The notes: generated by a model from the sequence alone, not told the origin. 64,000 nt of DNA from Laceyella tengchongensis (GCF_900182735.1 NZ_FXTU01000002.1:310001-374000); one strand, 5' to 3'. Shown: positions 16,944 to 24,984, counted from the stretch's first letter. A program made the numbers and translations.

Positions 16944-17050
16944 AAAAGCGCTCCTTCACCCATCATTGTTCACCTTCATTATACTCCAGTTACCCGCACA
17001 TTTTCTGGTTAAACAGCGATAAACCAGCTTGCAAGCGATCGAAAAGGTTT

Positions 17051-17398
17051 TTACCGTGGGCATCCAGGCTGCTGCCCGATCTCAAAATACAGGTGCCAAT
17101 GCTTTTGGCAACCCGGATTAAACGGTCGACCACACGACGGACAAGCCCCTGCGGCTGAAAGGTAGTCCCGTATGGACAGCTCTTGTTTGCAACTGCCACA
17201 AAAAACCGCTTTTTGATCCCACTCATCCGGTTTCCAGGTTCTGACCAAATGGCTTTCCGCCTCTTGATGGCATTTGATGCACGGATAATAACGACCGCAA
17301 CACGCGAAACGGATCGCGATGATATCCCGCTCGCTGCGATAGTGGACGCATCGGGTTTCTTCGTCGACAACGGCTCCGTGAATAAACACCCCGCCCAC
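17051..17398 (-). CDS. CHY zinc finger protein
   Basis: 115 residues from the GTG at 17398, which has AAGGGAG eight bases upstream. A TTG 20 codons earlier lies inside the msrA terminator and is unlikely. The protein has the CHY pattern: TRCVHYRSERDIIAIRF, CCGRYYPCIKCH, then FCGSCKQEL and ACPSCGRPFNPGC. These Cys/His sets would bind three zinc ions. CHY fingers occur in plant ubiquitin ligases (Pirh2/RCHY1) and as small stand-alone bacterial proteins of unknown role. The gene may be read from its own promoter after the msrA terminator. Confidence 0.85.
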   Translation of the reverse strand: MGGVFIHGAVVDEETRCVHYRSERDIIAIRFACCGRYYPCIKCHQEAESHLVRTWKPDEWDQKAVFCGSCKQELSIRDYLSAAGACPSCGRPFNPGCQKHWHLYFEIGQQPGCPR

Positions 17399-17422
17399 TA
17401 GATCATCTCCCTTCTGAGAACG

Positions 17423-17450
17423 AAAAAGGGCCAGCCCAACAGGGCGGCCC
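17423..17450 (-). terminator. Terminator between msrA and the CHY finger gene
   Basis: On the minus strand GGGCCGCCC and GGGCTGGCCC form a hairpin with a 4-base loop, followed by TTTTT. Confidence 0.75.
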
Positions 17451-17523
17451 AACTCCAAGATATAAAATGGCTTTCAGCCCGCGGTCCGGCCCAAAGAGGC
17501 AACCCATCGCGCTGGGTGTAGCG

Positions 17524-17994
17524 TCACAGATGGCAAGAATCCATGCCACGCTTTTGCAGATAGCGCTGATGGTATTCTTCAGCCCGCCAAAAAGTTGTAG
17601 CCGGCTCCACTTGGGTGACGATCGGGTTTTTAAAGCGGCCCGAGCGATCCAACTCTTGCTTGGAAGCCTCCGCGAGTTTCTTTTGCGTTTCATCATGATA
17701 AAAAATGACAGATCGGTACTGAGTGCCCACATCGGGGCCTTGGCGGTTGAGAGTGGTTGGGTTGTGGTTGTTCCAGAACACGTCCAGCAGATCTGCATAC
17801 GTGATTTGTTCCGGATCAAACTCGACTTGCACCACTTCTGCGTGTCCTGTTTTGTCTGTGCACACTTCTTCATAAGTGGGGTTTTCTTTCGTTCCGCCCA
17901 TATAACCGACGGCGGTGTTCAAAACTCCCGGTAGTTTGCGGAACGTTTCTTCTACTCCCCAGAAACATCCTGCACCAAATGTCGCCAATGCCAT
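17524..17994 (-). CDS. msrA: Peptide methionine (S)-S-oxide reductase
   Basis: 156 residues from the ATG at 17994, placed seven bases after GGAGGG; GTG and ATG codons just upstream are possible starts. MsrA repairs oxidised methionine. The catalytic cysteine is in FGAGCFWGVEE near the N-terminus, and the family's GYMGG and EVVQVEFDP segments follow. A C-terminal cysteine (DSCHL) may resolve the sulfenic acid. It lies 15 bases after the carbonic anhydrase gene, probably in one transcript, and ends before a terminator. Confidence 0.93.
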   Translation of the reverse strand: MALATFGAGCFWGVEETFRKLPGVLNTAVGYMGGTKENPTYEEVCTDKTGHAEVVQVEFDPEQITYADLLDVFWNNHNPTTLNRQGPDVGTQYRSVIFYHDETQKKLAEASKQELDRSGRFKNPIVTQVEPATTFWRAEEYHQRYLQKRGMDSCHL

Positions 17995-18009
17995 ATCCAT
18001 ACCCTCCAC

Positions 18010-18570
18010 TCATTTTCTTCCATCGTGAAGCAAGGTTAATTCTCCGGTTTCCGGATGGATCACCAATCCGTGCACAAGCACATCTTTGGGCAACAGAGGA
18101 TGGTTTTGGATCATTTTAACACTTTCCATCACGCCTGTCTCCACATCTTTGCACCCGCACAGCCATGTGCCTACATCCACCCCAGCTTCGCTCAAGCGGG
18201 TAAGATCGGCGTCCGTGATTCCGCGTTCGGTCAGTTCCTCCAACACCGTTTCCGCAGTCAGACCGACCATGCCGCAATCATGATGGCCGACAACCATGAT
18301 CTCCTGAGCCTCTAACTTCGTGACAGCCACCAACACGCTACGCATGATGCTACCATATGGCTGACAAATCAGCGCACCGGCGGTTTTCAACACTTTGGCA
18401 TCCCCGTTTTTGAGATTGAGCGCCCGAGGAAGCAATTCCACCAACCGCGTGTCCATGCAAGTGACGACCAACAGCTTCTTGAGGGGATAACGGTTTGCTT
18501 TATATGGATCATAGGCTTTATTCTCCACAAATTCACGATTGTGTTGCAAAATGTTTTCCAATTGGCTCAT
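18010..18570 (-). CDS. Beta-class carbonic anhydrase (YtiB-like)
   Basis: 186 residues. It should hydrate CO2 to bicarbonate. The zinc ligands are visible: Cys with the Asp-Arg dyad in VTCMDTRLVE (near 38), and His and Cys in VGHHDCGMVG (near 98). The ATG has GGGGGATTC upstream, and the promoter must lie in the 100-bp divergent region with the membrane protein gene at 18671. msrA follows 15 bases downstream. The small size matches the YtiB/YvdA group of Bacillota rather than the larger plant type. Confidence 0.9.
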   Translation of the reverse strand: MSQLENILQHNREFVENKAYDPYKANRYPLKKLLVVTCMDTRLVELLPRALNLKNGDAKVLKTAGALICQPYGSIMRSVLVAVTKLEAQEIMVVGHHDCGMVGLTAETVLEELTERGITDADLTRLSEAGVDVGTWLCGCKDVETGVMESVKMIQNHPLLPKDVLVHGLVIHPETGELTLLHDGRK

Positions 18571-18628
18571 CAGAATCCCCCCAGTTCATTGCCAAAAATC
18601 CTTCATATTCATCCATGCGCGGCTCGGG

Positions 18629-18634
18629 TATACT
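18629..18634 (+). promoter_or_regulatory. Candidate -10 element of the small membrane protein gene
   Basis: TATACT, 36 bases before the start. The -35 (TATTCA, 18606-18611) is weak, so confidence is limited. Confidence 0.35.
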
Positions 18635-18670
18635 GTTAAAAAACACGCACAAAGGAGTTCGATTCGTTGC

Positions 18671-18964
18671 ATGAATTCGACGAAACGCATGTTGCTCTAT
18701 AACATTTTTGGCTGGTTTTTTCTCATTCTCGGCGTGCTTGGATTATTCCTTCCGTTTTTGCAGGGTATCCTCTTCCTTTTGATTGGGCTTTATCTCTTGT
18801 CAAAAAGCTCCCCTTGGGCCAAGCGATGGCTGGAACGCTTGAAATCGCGTTACCCCAAGCTGTCGGCCACATTCGACTCTTGGATTCATCGAGTGGAAGG
18901 CTGGATCATTCCTCCCAACAAGAAAAAACGCAATTGGGGTGCAAATTCCCCCGACCAAGAATGA
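18671..18964 (+). CDS. Small membrane protein, DUF454/PGPGW-like
   Basis: 97 residues from the ATG at 18671. AAAGGAG lies 13 bases upstream, longer than ideal, but the upstream codons look non-coding. Two hydrophobic segments, GWFFLILGVLGLFLPF and GILFLLIGLYLLS (about 12-42), are followed by SSPWAKRWLERLKSRYP, a charged helix seen in DUF454 (YbaN) and PGPGW-type proteins. The function is unknown. It runs divergently from the carbonic anhydrase gene. Confidence 0.7.
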   Translation: MNSTKRMLLYNIFGWFFLILGVLGLFLPFLQGILFLLIGLYLLSKSSPWAKRWLERLKSRYPKLSATFDSWIHRVEGWIIPPNKKKRNWGANSPDQE

Positions 18965-18976
18965 AAGCTGTTGCCA

Positions 18977-19024
18977 TCCCCTTTTCCCACTTCACGCGCG
19001 ACAGCGCTCCTTGAGAAGAACGTT
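18977..19024. repeat. Diverged partial copy of the 15.8-kb palindromic element
   Basis: The segment starting CCCCTTTTCCC and containing CAGCGCTCCTTGAGAAGAA matches the centre of the element at 15794-15845 (CCCTTTTCTC and CAGCGCTCCTCGAGAAAAG). The loop is shorter by a few bases and the termini are not recognisable, so it looks like a decayed copy. Confidence 0.35.
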
Positions 19025-19140
19025 TCTGCTAGCCGATTTTTGAAATGTTTTGCTGGGCGCCGGCGCATCCCATCCTGCGCAATTCGCAGAGTAGGCGCCG
19101 GTTTAGTGATGATCGTCTACACTTCCGCATCACCAAAGGC

Positions 19141-19173
19141 AACTTCCCATCACAGGGAAGTTTTTATTTTTTG
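19141..19173 (+). terminator. Intrinsic terminator downstream of the small membrane protein gene
   Basis: AACTTCCC pairs with GGGAAGTT, followed by a T-rich tail on the plus strand. It overlaps the 3' end of the convergent methyltransferase gene. A GC-rich repeat (GGCGCCGG, near 19057 and 19097) lies in the same intergenic stretch. Confidence 0.65.
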
Positions 19174-19796
19174 ACGCGGCACACGCCTAAGCCGTCCCCG
19201 ATGGTCAGGATGATGGATTCCAACCGCGGATCTTCGGCAAGTTGTCGGTTGAACCGACGAATCGTCACTGGAGAAGGCCCTTGGTAGGATTCATCAAAGA
19301 TCCGGCCATTTTGGAAAAGATTATCGGCAGCAATCACCGCGCCGGGCGAAGCCAATGTAATCGCTTGTTCCAGGTAGTGCGGATAGTTAGGCTTATCAGC
19401 ATCGAGAAAGAAAAAATCAAATTTCTCTTGCTTGTCAACCAGCGTGGCCAAACTCTCTGTGGCATCACCCACCATAATCGTGACGCGATCTGCCAACCCC
19501 GCTTTGGTCACATTCTCCCTCGCGAATGCCGCATGCTCCTCCTTCAATTCCAGCGAAACCACTTGCCCGTCCGCAGGCAGTGCACGCGCCAGCCAGATCG
19601 TACTGTATCCGCCCAGCGCTCCAATTTCCAACACACGTTTGGCTCCCGATAAACTGGCCAACAGATATAGGGTTTTGCCTACTTCCGGCGGCACCGATAT
19701 TTGCGGCATACCCCGCTCATCCAAACCGGGTGCGATGCTTTTAAGCACTTCATCTTCTTGGGCGAATAGCGAACGAACATATTCTTGTTCCCGCAA
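19164..19796 (-). CDS. SAM-dependent O-methyltransferase (YrrM-like)
   Basis: 210 residues, starting with TTG (GGGGAG seven bases upstream). It belongs to the class I O-methyltransferase family of catechol OMT type (methyltransf_3). SAM-binding motif I is LEIGALGGYSTIWLA (near 56), acidic motif SLELKEEH follows, and the metal-binding Asp residues are in FFLDADKPNY (near 130) and AADNLF (near 158). In Bacillus, YrrM (TrmR) methylates 5-hydroxyuridine of tRNA to mo5U34, and this protein is a good candidate for the same job, though the family also has small-molecule enzymes. Confidence 0.88.
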   Translation of the reverse strand: MREQEYVRSLFAQEDEVLKSIAPGLDERGMPQISVPPEVGKTLYLLASLSGAKRVLEIGALGGYSTIWLARALPADGQVVSLELKEEHAAFARENVTKAGLADRVTIMVGDATESLATLVDKQEKFDFFFLDADKPNYPHYLEQAITLASPGAVIAADNLFQNGRIFDESYQGPSPVTIRRFNRQLAEDPRLESIILTIGDGLGVCRVKK

Positions 19797-19897
19797 GCAA
19801 CTTCTCCCCTTTATTGAATTGGTGATCCTACAAATTAATTTTAGCGTTAAATAAAAAGAAAAGATACCTTTGCAGGCATCTCTTCTCCTAAAAAATG

Positions 19898-19971
19898 TGG
19901 AGCGGATGACGGGAATCGAACCCGCGCTGCTAGCTTGGGAAGCTAGAGTTCTACCATTGAACTACATCCGC
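19898..19971 (-). tRNA. tRNA-Gly (CCC anticodon)
   Basis: 74 nt with encoded CCA. The acceptor stem GCGGATG pairs with CATCCGC, the D stem GTTC with GAAC, and the anticodon stem CTAGC with GCTAG around loop TTCCCAA, placing CCC at positions 34-36 (19937-19939). The T arm is GCGGGTTCGATTCCCGT. It reads GGG codons, a minor glycine isoacceptor that many Bacillales lack. Confidence 0.93.
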
Positions 19972-20030
19972 GTGTTAATATGTTCGCTGACAATTTATAT
20001 TTTAACAGAGAACCAATCTGTTGGCAAGCA

Positions 20031-20066
20031 CAAAAAGCCCCCAAAACGGGAGCTTTTTGGGGGAGC
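20031..20066 (-). terminator. Intrinsic terminator of the DUF4190-like gene
   Basis: On the minus strand AAGCTCCCCCAAAA pairs with TTTTGGGGGCTT and ends in TTTTT. Confidence 0.7.
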
Positions 20067-20432
20067 TTAAAATATCAGCCGAAATGGCAAAACGATCAAG
20101 GAAACAATCACCGCGATGATGCCGACCGCAACCGCCCAGATTCCCCAACTGCTCCCACGGCGTGCCGCGATCGCACCGATGATAATTCCCGCTGGTGCGA
20201 GAAGGAACGGCAACATAAAAAAGGAGAGCACTGCTAAAATAAGCGCGGTAATTCCCAGTCCCACCCCGCTGTTCTCTGTATCCGCATCTTCTCCCTCATT
20301 ACGTTCCTTGTTTTTGGTACGAATGGGAATGCCCGCAGGAGTCGGTGAAAACTCTGCCGCCACTTCCTCATCATGATCCAATTTGGACACTCGTTCTTCC
20401 TCGTCTGTATGATGATTTGGTCTGTCAGCCAT
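20067..20432 (-). CDS. DUF4190-like membrane protein
   Basis: 121 residues from the ATG at 20432, with AAAGGAGG six to seven bases upstream; this decides the start although the frame is open for another 99 codons. The first 55 residues are hydrophilic and acidic. Then two hydrophobic segments follow, GLGITALILAVLSFFMLPFLLAPAGIIIG-type and IWAVAVGIIAVIVSLIVLPF, separated by AARRGSSWG, a pattern typical of DUF4190 proteins. The function is unknown. Confidence 0.72.
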   Translation of the reverse strand: MADRPNHHTDEEERVSKLDHDEEVAAEFSPTPAGIPIRTKNKERNEGEDADTENSGVGLGITALILAVLSFFMLPFLLAPAGIIIGAIAARRGSSWGIWAVAVGIIAVIVSLIVLPFRLIF

Positions 20433-20734
20433 CTTACCCCTCCTTTCTCGCTTTCCTGCAGTTAGTATGCTCCGTTTTCCTCGGGCTCTACCTGTTAATA
20501 AACCCCATTCGAAAAAAGCAAAAAGCCCGCGGGAATACCACGCGGGCTTTTTATTTTCCAGGGAAACCCGGAACAGGCTTATTTGCAAGTTGTTTTTTGA
20601 TTGCTTACGGTGGCTGCAACCCTCAACACAGGTTAACGTGCACCCGGCGCATCCGAGCTGGCGCATGAGTGGTAAAAGAGAGCGCCCCCGACGCGCATGA
20701 AACAGATGGGAATCCGTCTCTATTCCCACACATA
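20433..20734. other. Intergenic region between the oppA-like gene and the DUF4190-like gene
   Basis: About 300 bases. A strong bidirectional terminator (20521-20556) closes the oppA-like gene. The rest (20557-20734) is GC-rich, open in one minus frame, but has no ribosome binding site at its ATG; I see no other feature. Confidence 0.5.
20521..20556. terminator. Intrinsic terminator after the oppA-like gene
   Basis: AAAAGCCCGCG pairs with CGCGGGCTTTT around a short loop, with A- and T-runs on both sides. Confidence 0.8.
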
Positions 20735-22351
20735 TTAATCGTTGCCTTCATTCACCTTGTCGGCTTGCGTATAATCTGACGGACCTACCGGATGGCGAAG
20801 GATGCCGGTAATCCCCCGTTGCTCCACTACCGCATTCGTATAGAAATACAAAGGCGTTAACGGCGCTTCCTCGATCAGGATTTTTTCCGCTTCATGGAGC
20901 AACCGGTCTCGCTCTTTGATATCTGCCGTATTGGCCGCTTCCTTCAACAGCTCGTCATATTTAGCATTGCTCCAATTGGTTCGGTTCATGGAATGTCCCG
21001 TTTGGAAGCTTTCCAGATAGTTGTACACATCGTTATAATCCGCCAAGAAACTGGCCAAGGACATCTTGTAATTTTGCGACCGCTCATCGGCGAAGAACAC
21101 TTTTCGCTCCTTGGCCTGCAACCGGATGTTTACACCCAAGCCTTTGCGAATCATCTCCTGGACAGCTTCCGCCACTTTCTTATTCTTTTCGTTGGAATTG
21201 CTGTACAGCAAAGTGACTTCCGGCAACTTGTCCCAGCCCTCTTCTTTCATCCCTTCGGCCAACAGCCGCTTCGCTTCGGCGGTCTGATTATCCTGGATCA
21301 TATTGCCACCGATTTGGCGAAAATCGTTAGGCGCCGATGGATGCACATAGCCGTAGGCGGGTTGCTCTCCCCCAGCGATAATCTGTTCGGCAATCGTTTT
21401 ACGGTCAATGGCAAGGGCGAACGCTTTGCGCACTTTTTGATTGGTAAACGGCTCTTTTTCAACATTGAACCGGAAAAAAGCGAGTCCGTTTCCATCAGAA
21501 GGTTTTAGCTTCCCACTCTCTATCAGGGAAGGAACCAAGTCGGCTGGAACCTGCGACTTAGACACAACGTCCAACTTACCCGTTTTGAACATCGTGTAGG
21601 CGGTCTTGTTATCGTTAATGATGGAATAATGGAGGGTGGCCAGCTTCACCTTGTCTTGGTTGTGATATTTTTCGTTTTTCTCCGCCTTCAGTTCAGCGTC
21701 GTGCTTCCATTCGGTCAATTTGAAGGCGCCGTTGCTCACATATGTTTTCGCTTCGGCATGCCAATTTGCATTTTGCGCGTCCACTTTCCGGTTAACCGGT
21801 GAGAAAGCGGGGTAAGACACCAATTCCAAAAAAGACGGAGTGGGTTGTTTCAATTTCACCTCTAGCGTCGTATCATCAACCGCTTTCACGGCAACCTGAT
21901 CTTCCGTACCTTTGCCTGTGTTATACTCCTCCGCCCCTTCGATAAAGTAAAACAAAAAAGCGGTCTGGTAAGCTCGTTTCGGGTTGAGCGCACGTTTCCA
22001 AGCGTACTCAAAGTCATGGGCTGTCAATGGATCGCCATTGGACCAATAGGTTTTTTTCAACTTGAATGTGTAGGAAAGGCCATCTGCGCTCAACTCCGCT
22101 TTTTCCGCGACGGCCGGTTGCGGCTTGTGCGTCTTGTCCAAGCGCATCAGCCCTTCAAACAAATTATGCGTCACGTCCAAAGTATCAGAGTCAAACGCAT
22201 CAGCCGGGTCAAGCGAAGTTGGTTCACCGCTCAAAATTAATTGCAATGTCTTGTCGTCCGCCGTGCCTTGACCGGCCCCAGAGGTGCAACCGGAAAGACA
22301 TGCGCTTGCCACTAAAAGGATAAGCAACGATATAAATCCAATACGTTTCAC
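20735..22351 (-). CDS. Oligopeptide ABC transporter substrate-binding lipoprotein (OppA family)
   Basis: 538 residues from the GTG at 22351 (AAGGGGGA six bases upstream). The signal peptide ends in CLSGC, with lipidation near residue 21. The family 5 extracellular solute-binding domain is complete: GEPTSLDPADAFDSDT, the VAEKAELSADGLSYTFKL block, and the C-terminal ILIEEAPLTPLYFYTNAVV. It should capture peptides outside the membrane and deliver them to an Opp/Dpp permease. No permease or ATPase genes are next to it, so it must share a transporter encoded elsewhere, as OppA paralogues often do. Confidence 0.92.
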   Translation of the reverse strand: MKRIGFISLLILLVASACLSGCTSGAGQGTADDKTLQLILSGEPTSLDPADAFDSDTLDVTHNLFEGLMRLDKTHKPQPAVAEKAELSADGLSYTFKLKKTYWSNGDPLTAHDFEYAWKRALNPKRAYQTAFLFYFIEGAEEYNTGKGTEDQVAVKAVDDTTLEVKLKQPTPSFLELVSYPAFSPVNRKVDAQNANWHAEAKTYVSNGAFKLTEWKHDAELKAEKNEKYHNQDKVKLATLHYSIINDNKTAYTMFKTGKLDVVSKSQVPADLVPSLIESGKLKPSDGNGLAFFRFNVEKEPFTNQKVRKAFALAIDRKTIAEQIIAGGEQPAYGYVHPSAPNDFRQIGGNMIQDNQTAEAKRLLAEGMKEEGWDKLPEVTLLYSNSNEKNKKVAEAVQEMIRKGLGVNIRLQAKERKVFFADERSQNYKMSLASFLADYNDVYNYLESFQTGHSMNRTNWSNAKYDELLKEAANTADIKERDRLLHEAEKILIEEAPLTPLYFYTNAVVEQRGITGILRHPVGPSDYTQADKVNEGND

Positions 22352-22490
22352 ATCGATTCCCCCTTTTCCCTCGCCAATCCCTTCACTTTTCGCAATAAAT
22401 ACCGGAATAACCACATTATATTATATAAATAGAATAAACTGAATATTGTTGCGAAAAAAGAAGTGCGCAGGCGCACTCCTCATGCCGCCT

Positions 22491-22874
22491 TCAATGCAAC
22501 CGCTCGTCTTTAGCCAACTGCCGATCCAGCATGGCATAGATGACGCTGATCGCCTGCACATTCCATCCCATATCGACAAAACGAGCCCGCAAAGCCGCAT
22601 GCACATCTACCGCCAGTCGCATTGGCGACACCTCAATCACAGTGACCACCAAATCATGCTTCAACCCCAATCCATTGGCGTATTCCAGCATAACCTCTCC
22701 CCTGGTGCCATCGACATGAATCAGCCGAAAGCGAGGGGATTGAGCAGGAATCTGTTTGAGCGCGGCCACGGCGTTTGACAAACGGTCGCAGTAATACCTC
22801 GTTCGCAACTCGTTCTCCTTGGCATTGTCACTGGTTTCCACCACGCCGGTGAAAAAGCGCTGTAGCTTGGACAC
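22491..22874 (-). CDS. Conserved small cytosolic protein of unknown function
   Basis: 127 residues, GTG start with AGGGGGA seven bases upstream. No signal peptide or membrane segment. The pattern VETSDNAKENELRTRYY at the N-terminus, RGEVMLEY in the middle and SPMRLAVDVHAALRARF near the end recalls a family of small uncharacterised Bacillales proteins (possibly DUF1499-like, unsure). It lies 15 bases downstream of gpsB and is probably cotranscribed with it, which hints at an envelope or division link but proves nothing. Confidence 0.75.
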   Translation of the reverse strand: MSKLQRFFTGVVETSDNAKENELRTRYYCDRLSNAVAALKQIPAQSPRFRLIHVDGTRGEVMLEYANGLGLKHDLVVTVIEVSPMRLAVDVHAALRARFVDMGWNVQAISVIYAMLDRQLAKDERLH

Positions 22875-22889
22875 ATCACCATCCCCCTT

Positions 22890-23186
22890 TTATCTGAGCA
22901 CCAATGATTCGAGATGTTCCAACCGGTTAAGGATGTTTTTGATTACTTCATCATATTCCCCACCGCTCTTACCGACAGTCGAATGTGGCGCTGTATTACC
23001 CGTGCGCCGACTGGAGGCACTTTTGGCCTTTTTAAGCTGTTCCTTCAAATATTCGTTTTCCTGCAATACATCTTCATAGCTTTTTATGATCAAATCCAAA
23101 AATTCATTCACTTCCTCGATATCGTACCCTCTTATGGCATGCTTGAAATCTTTATTAAAGATCTCCATCGGAGTGATTCTTTTCAT
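22890..23186 (-). CDS. gpsB: Cell-cycle protein GpsB (DivIVA family)
   Basis: 98 residues from the ATG at 23186, where MKRITPMEIFNKDFK begins the conserved domain and GGGGAG lies upstream. The N-terminal DivIVA-like domain contains the membrane-contact and PBP-binding motif KHAIRGYDIEEVNEFLD, followed by a coiled coil (LIIKSYEDVLQENEYLKEQL), a low-complexity linker and a short C-terminal helix (about 78-96) that trimerises in the family. GpsB moves PBP1 between side wall and septum. Bacillus has rnpB beside gpsB; here rnpB is 13 kb away. Confidence 0.93.
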   Translation of the reverse strand: MKRITPMEIFNKDFKHAIRGYDIEEVNEFLDLIIKSYEDVLQENEYLKEQLKKAKSASSRRTGNTAPHSTVGKSGGEYDEVIKNILNRLEHLESLVLR

Positions 23187-23585
23187 TGACAACACGCTCC
23201 CCTTCACATTCCATTTACATTCATTATATAAAAACATTTTCGATGAAACATCTTCTTTGTATGAAGATTCAGATGCGTTGATGAATATATCCCATCTTAT
23301 TTTATAGAATAACCAAGATTCCGTTTCTAAGGAAGAGTGAAATTTATTAAAAGTTCATTTTTCCTTTTGGAATGACACGGTTCTAGTCAATTTTTCGATA
23401 ATAACTCCCTACAAAACCCGTCACACCAATGAAGCCCCTTTCATCATGCCCACAGCGAACCCATCCGGCTTCCGCCTCGGCCCCGCAACGCCAGCTGTTC
23501 CAACCAACGACCGAATGGCGAAAGTCCCAGTGATTTTTATAGAAACAATAAAAGGGCGGTTGAAATTCTCCCGCCCTAAAATCCA
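23187..23585. other. Intergenic region upstream of gpsB
   Basis: The left part is AT-rich and has TATATAAT on the minus strand near 23220-23230 as a plausible gpsB -10. The right part (23400-23540) is much richer in GC and open in one minus frame; see findings. The yhcN-like terminator closes the region. Confidence 0.4.
23551..23580 (-). terminator. Terminator of the YhcN-like gene
   Basis: On the minus strand AGGGCGG pairs with CCGCCCT, followed by TTTATTG. Confidence 0.65.
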
Positions 23586-24143
23586 TTATCTGGCTTCTGG
23601 AAAAGTCCGCCGAATGATATCCATCAAGTTTTTGAAAAAACCTTGCACTGGGCGACCTTGCCGCAAATCCTGGGCATAGTTGTTCATTTGCTTGACGAAA
23701 TCGGGGTTTTGCGACACATACACGCGGCGGATGCTAGGATCAACGGCCCGCACCCGAGCGGAAATCTGTCGGTTCAGGTCTTGGGACATTTGCCCGTCCC
23801 CAACCCTTTTTTTCAGCATCACGCCAAGGTAAGCGGTTCGGCCCATGATGATCGCCGAGGCGGTGTCCACTTGAGGCATGCGGGCCACTTCGTGTGCCAC
23901 ATTGTCTGCCAACCGAATCCCCCTCGCCATGTTGTCATCTAAGGTGTCATAGCGGTCTCTGGCCACATTGGGATACTCCGGACGATTAATTTGTCTGTAA
24001 GTCCGGTCGGTCACTCTCGTTGTCCGCATCCCCTGATCCTGCCGTTTTTCCACCGCTTCTTTGTTATTGGTAGCGCAACCGGTCAACGTCGCTACCAACA
24101 GCCCGGCGGCGACTACGCCCGTCATCCATTTTCTACTGTTCAC
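23586..24143 (-). CDS. YhcN/YlaJ family sporulation lipoprotein
   Basis: 185 residues, GTG start with GGGAGG eight bases upstream. The lipoprotein signal ends in ATLTGC (Cys at 23). The YhcN/YlaJ domain covers most of the rest, with ARGIRLADNVAHEVARMPQV and TAYLGVMLKK as recognisable stretches and VRAVDPSIRRVYVSQNPDFV in the second half. Family members are made in the forespore and affect spore outgrowth; they support the view that the host forms endospores. The short arginine-rich tail (IRRTFPEAR) is usual. Confidence 0.87.
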   Translation of the reverse strand: MNSRKWMTGVVAAGLLVATLTGCATNNKEAVEKRQDQGMRTTRVTDRTYRQINRPEYPNVARDRYDTLDDNMARGIRLADNVAHEVARMPQVDTASAIIMGRTAYLGVMLKKRVGDGQMSQDLNRQISARVRAVDPSIRRVYVSQNPDFVKQMNNYAQDLRQGRPVQGFFKNLMDIIRRTFPEAR

Positions 24144-24257
24144 GCGATCTGCCTCCCTTGGTTCAACTGGTTCCGCTCAGGGTTAGTATGGATTTCACTC
24201 CGGCGATTATGTGTCTAATCGCTAGCCGAGAATCAGGAAACCAAGGAGGTTAATGGC

Positions 24258-24291
24258 AAAAAAAACGGGAAAGCCCATTTGCTTTCCCGTA
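24258..24291 (-). terminator. Terminator of the YugP-like gene
   Basis: On the minus strand ACGGGAAAGC pairs with GCTTTCCCGT, followed by eight T residues. Confidence 0.8.
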
Positions 24292-24984
24292 TCAATCATC
24301 ACTGCTATTTTGCAAAAATAAAAGTACAATATATCGTAACAACTCCATCAAAGCGACCAACGCTCCGGCAACATAGGTGAATGCAGCTGAACCCAACACC
24401 CGGTTCACTCCCCGCTCTTCCTCAACACCGTTGATGAACCCTTGCCGCGCCATGATTTGTTTGGCTCTGGCGCTGGCGTTAAACTCCACTGGCAGAGTCA
24501 CCAAGTGGAAAAGAACCACTGTGGAAAAGAAAATGAGACCCAACACCAGAAGGCCGGTCATGCGGAAAGCCACGCCAGCAAACAGCAGGAACGGCGCTGC
24601 GCCGGATGTGAAGTTCAGTACCGGAACCATGCGGTGGCGAAATACCAATGCCCCGTAGGACTCTTTATGTTGCAAGGCATGGCCGCACTCATGCGCCGCC
24701 ACTGAAATGGCCGCGATCGAGTTTGAATAATAGACATCTTCGGACAAGCGGACAGCAGGCGCGGTCGGGTCATAATGGTCCGACAAACGTCCTGGCACCA
24801 CTTGAACAGGTACATGGTGTAATCCATTGTCGTCAAGAATGCGCCGGGCGACTTCAGCCCCGGTCATTCCCGATCTGGCTGCGACCTGCGACCAGCGGTT
24901 GAAATTGCCTTTCACTCTCCACTGAGCCCATAAGGTCAACGCCAAACCGACAACAAATGTGAAACCAAACAATGCATTGATCAT
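24292..24984 (-). CDS. YugP-type zinc metallopeptidase, membrane-bound
   Basis: 230 residues. It matches the neutral zinc metallopeptidase (YugP, DUF2232-unrelated) group: N-terminal membrane helix, a cytosolic stretch with GAEVARRILDDNGL, and the zinc-binding HECGHALQH motif (near 117), followed by two or three hydrophobic helices and EFNASARAKQIM, where a Glu probably completes the site. Substrates are unknown. It is widely conserved in spore formers. It stands alone, with its own terminator. Confidence 0.9.
   Translation of the reverse strand: MINALFGFTFVVGLALTLWAQWRVKGNFNRWSQVAARSGMTGAEVARRILDDNGLHHVPVQVVPGRLSDHYDPTAPAVRLSEDVYYSNSIAAISVAAHECGHALQHKESYGALVFRHRMVPVLNFTSGAAPFLLFAGVAFRMTGLLVLGLIFFSTVVLFHLVTLPVEFNASARAKQIMARQGFINGVEEERGVNRVLGSAAFTYVAGALVALMELLRYIVLLFLQNSSDD

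Noticed and set aside
20557..20734. Cysteine-rich short frame (MRQLGCAGCTLTCVEGC) upstream of the DUF4190-like gene
   Set aside because: No ribosome binding site precedes its ATG, and it runs into the terminator of another gene; a chance open frame is more likely.
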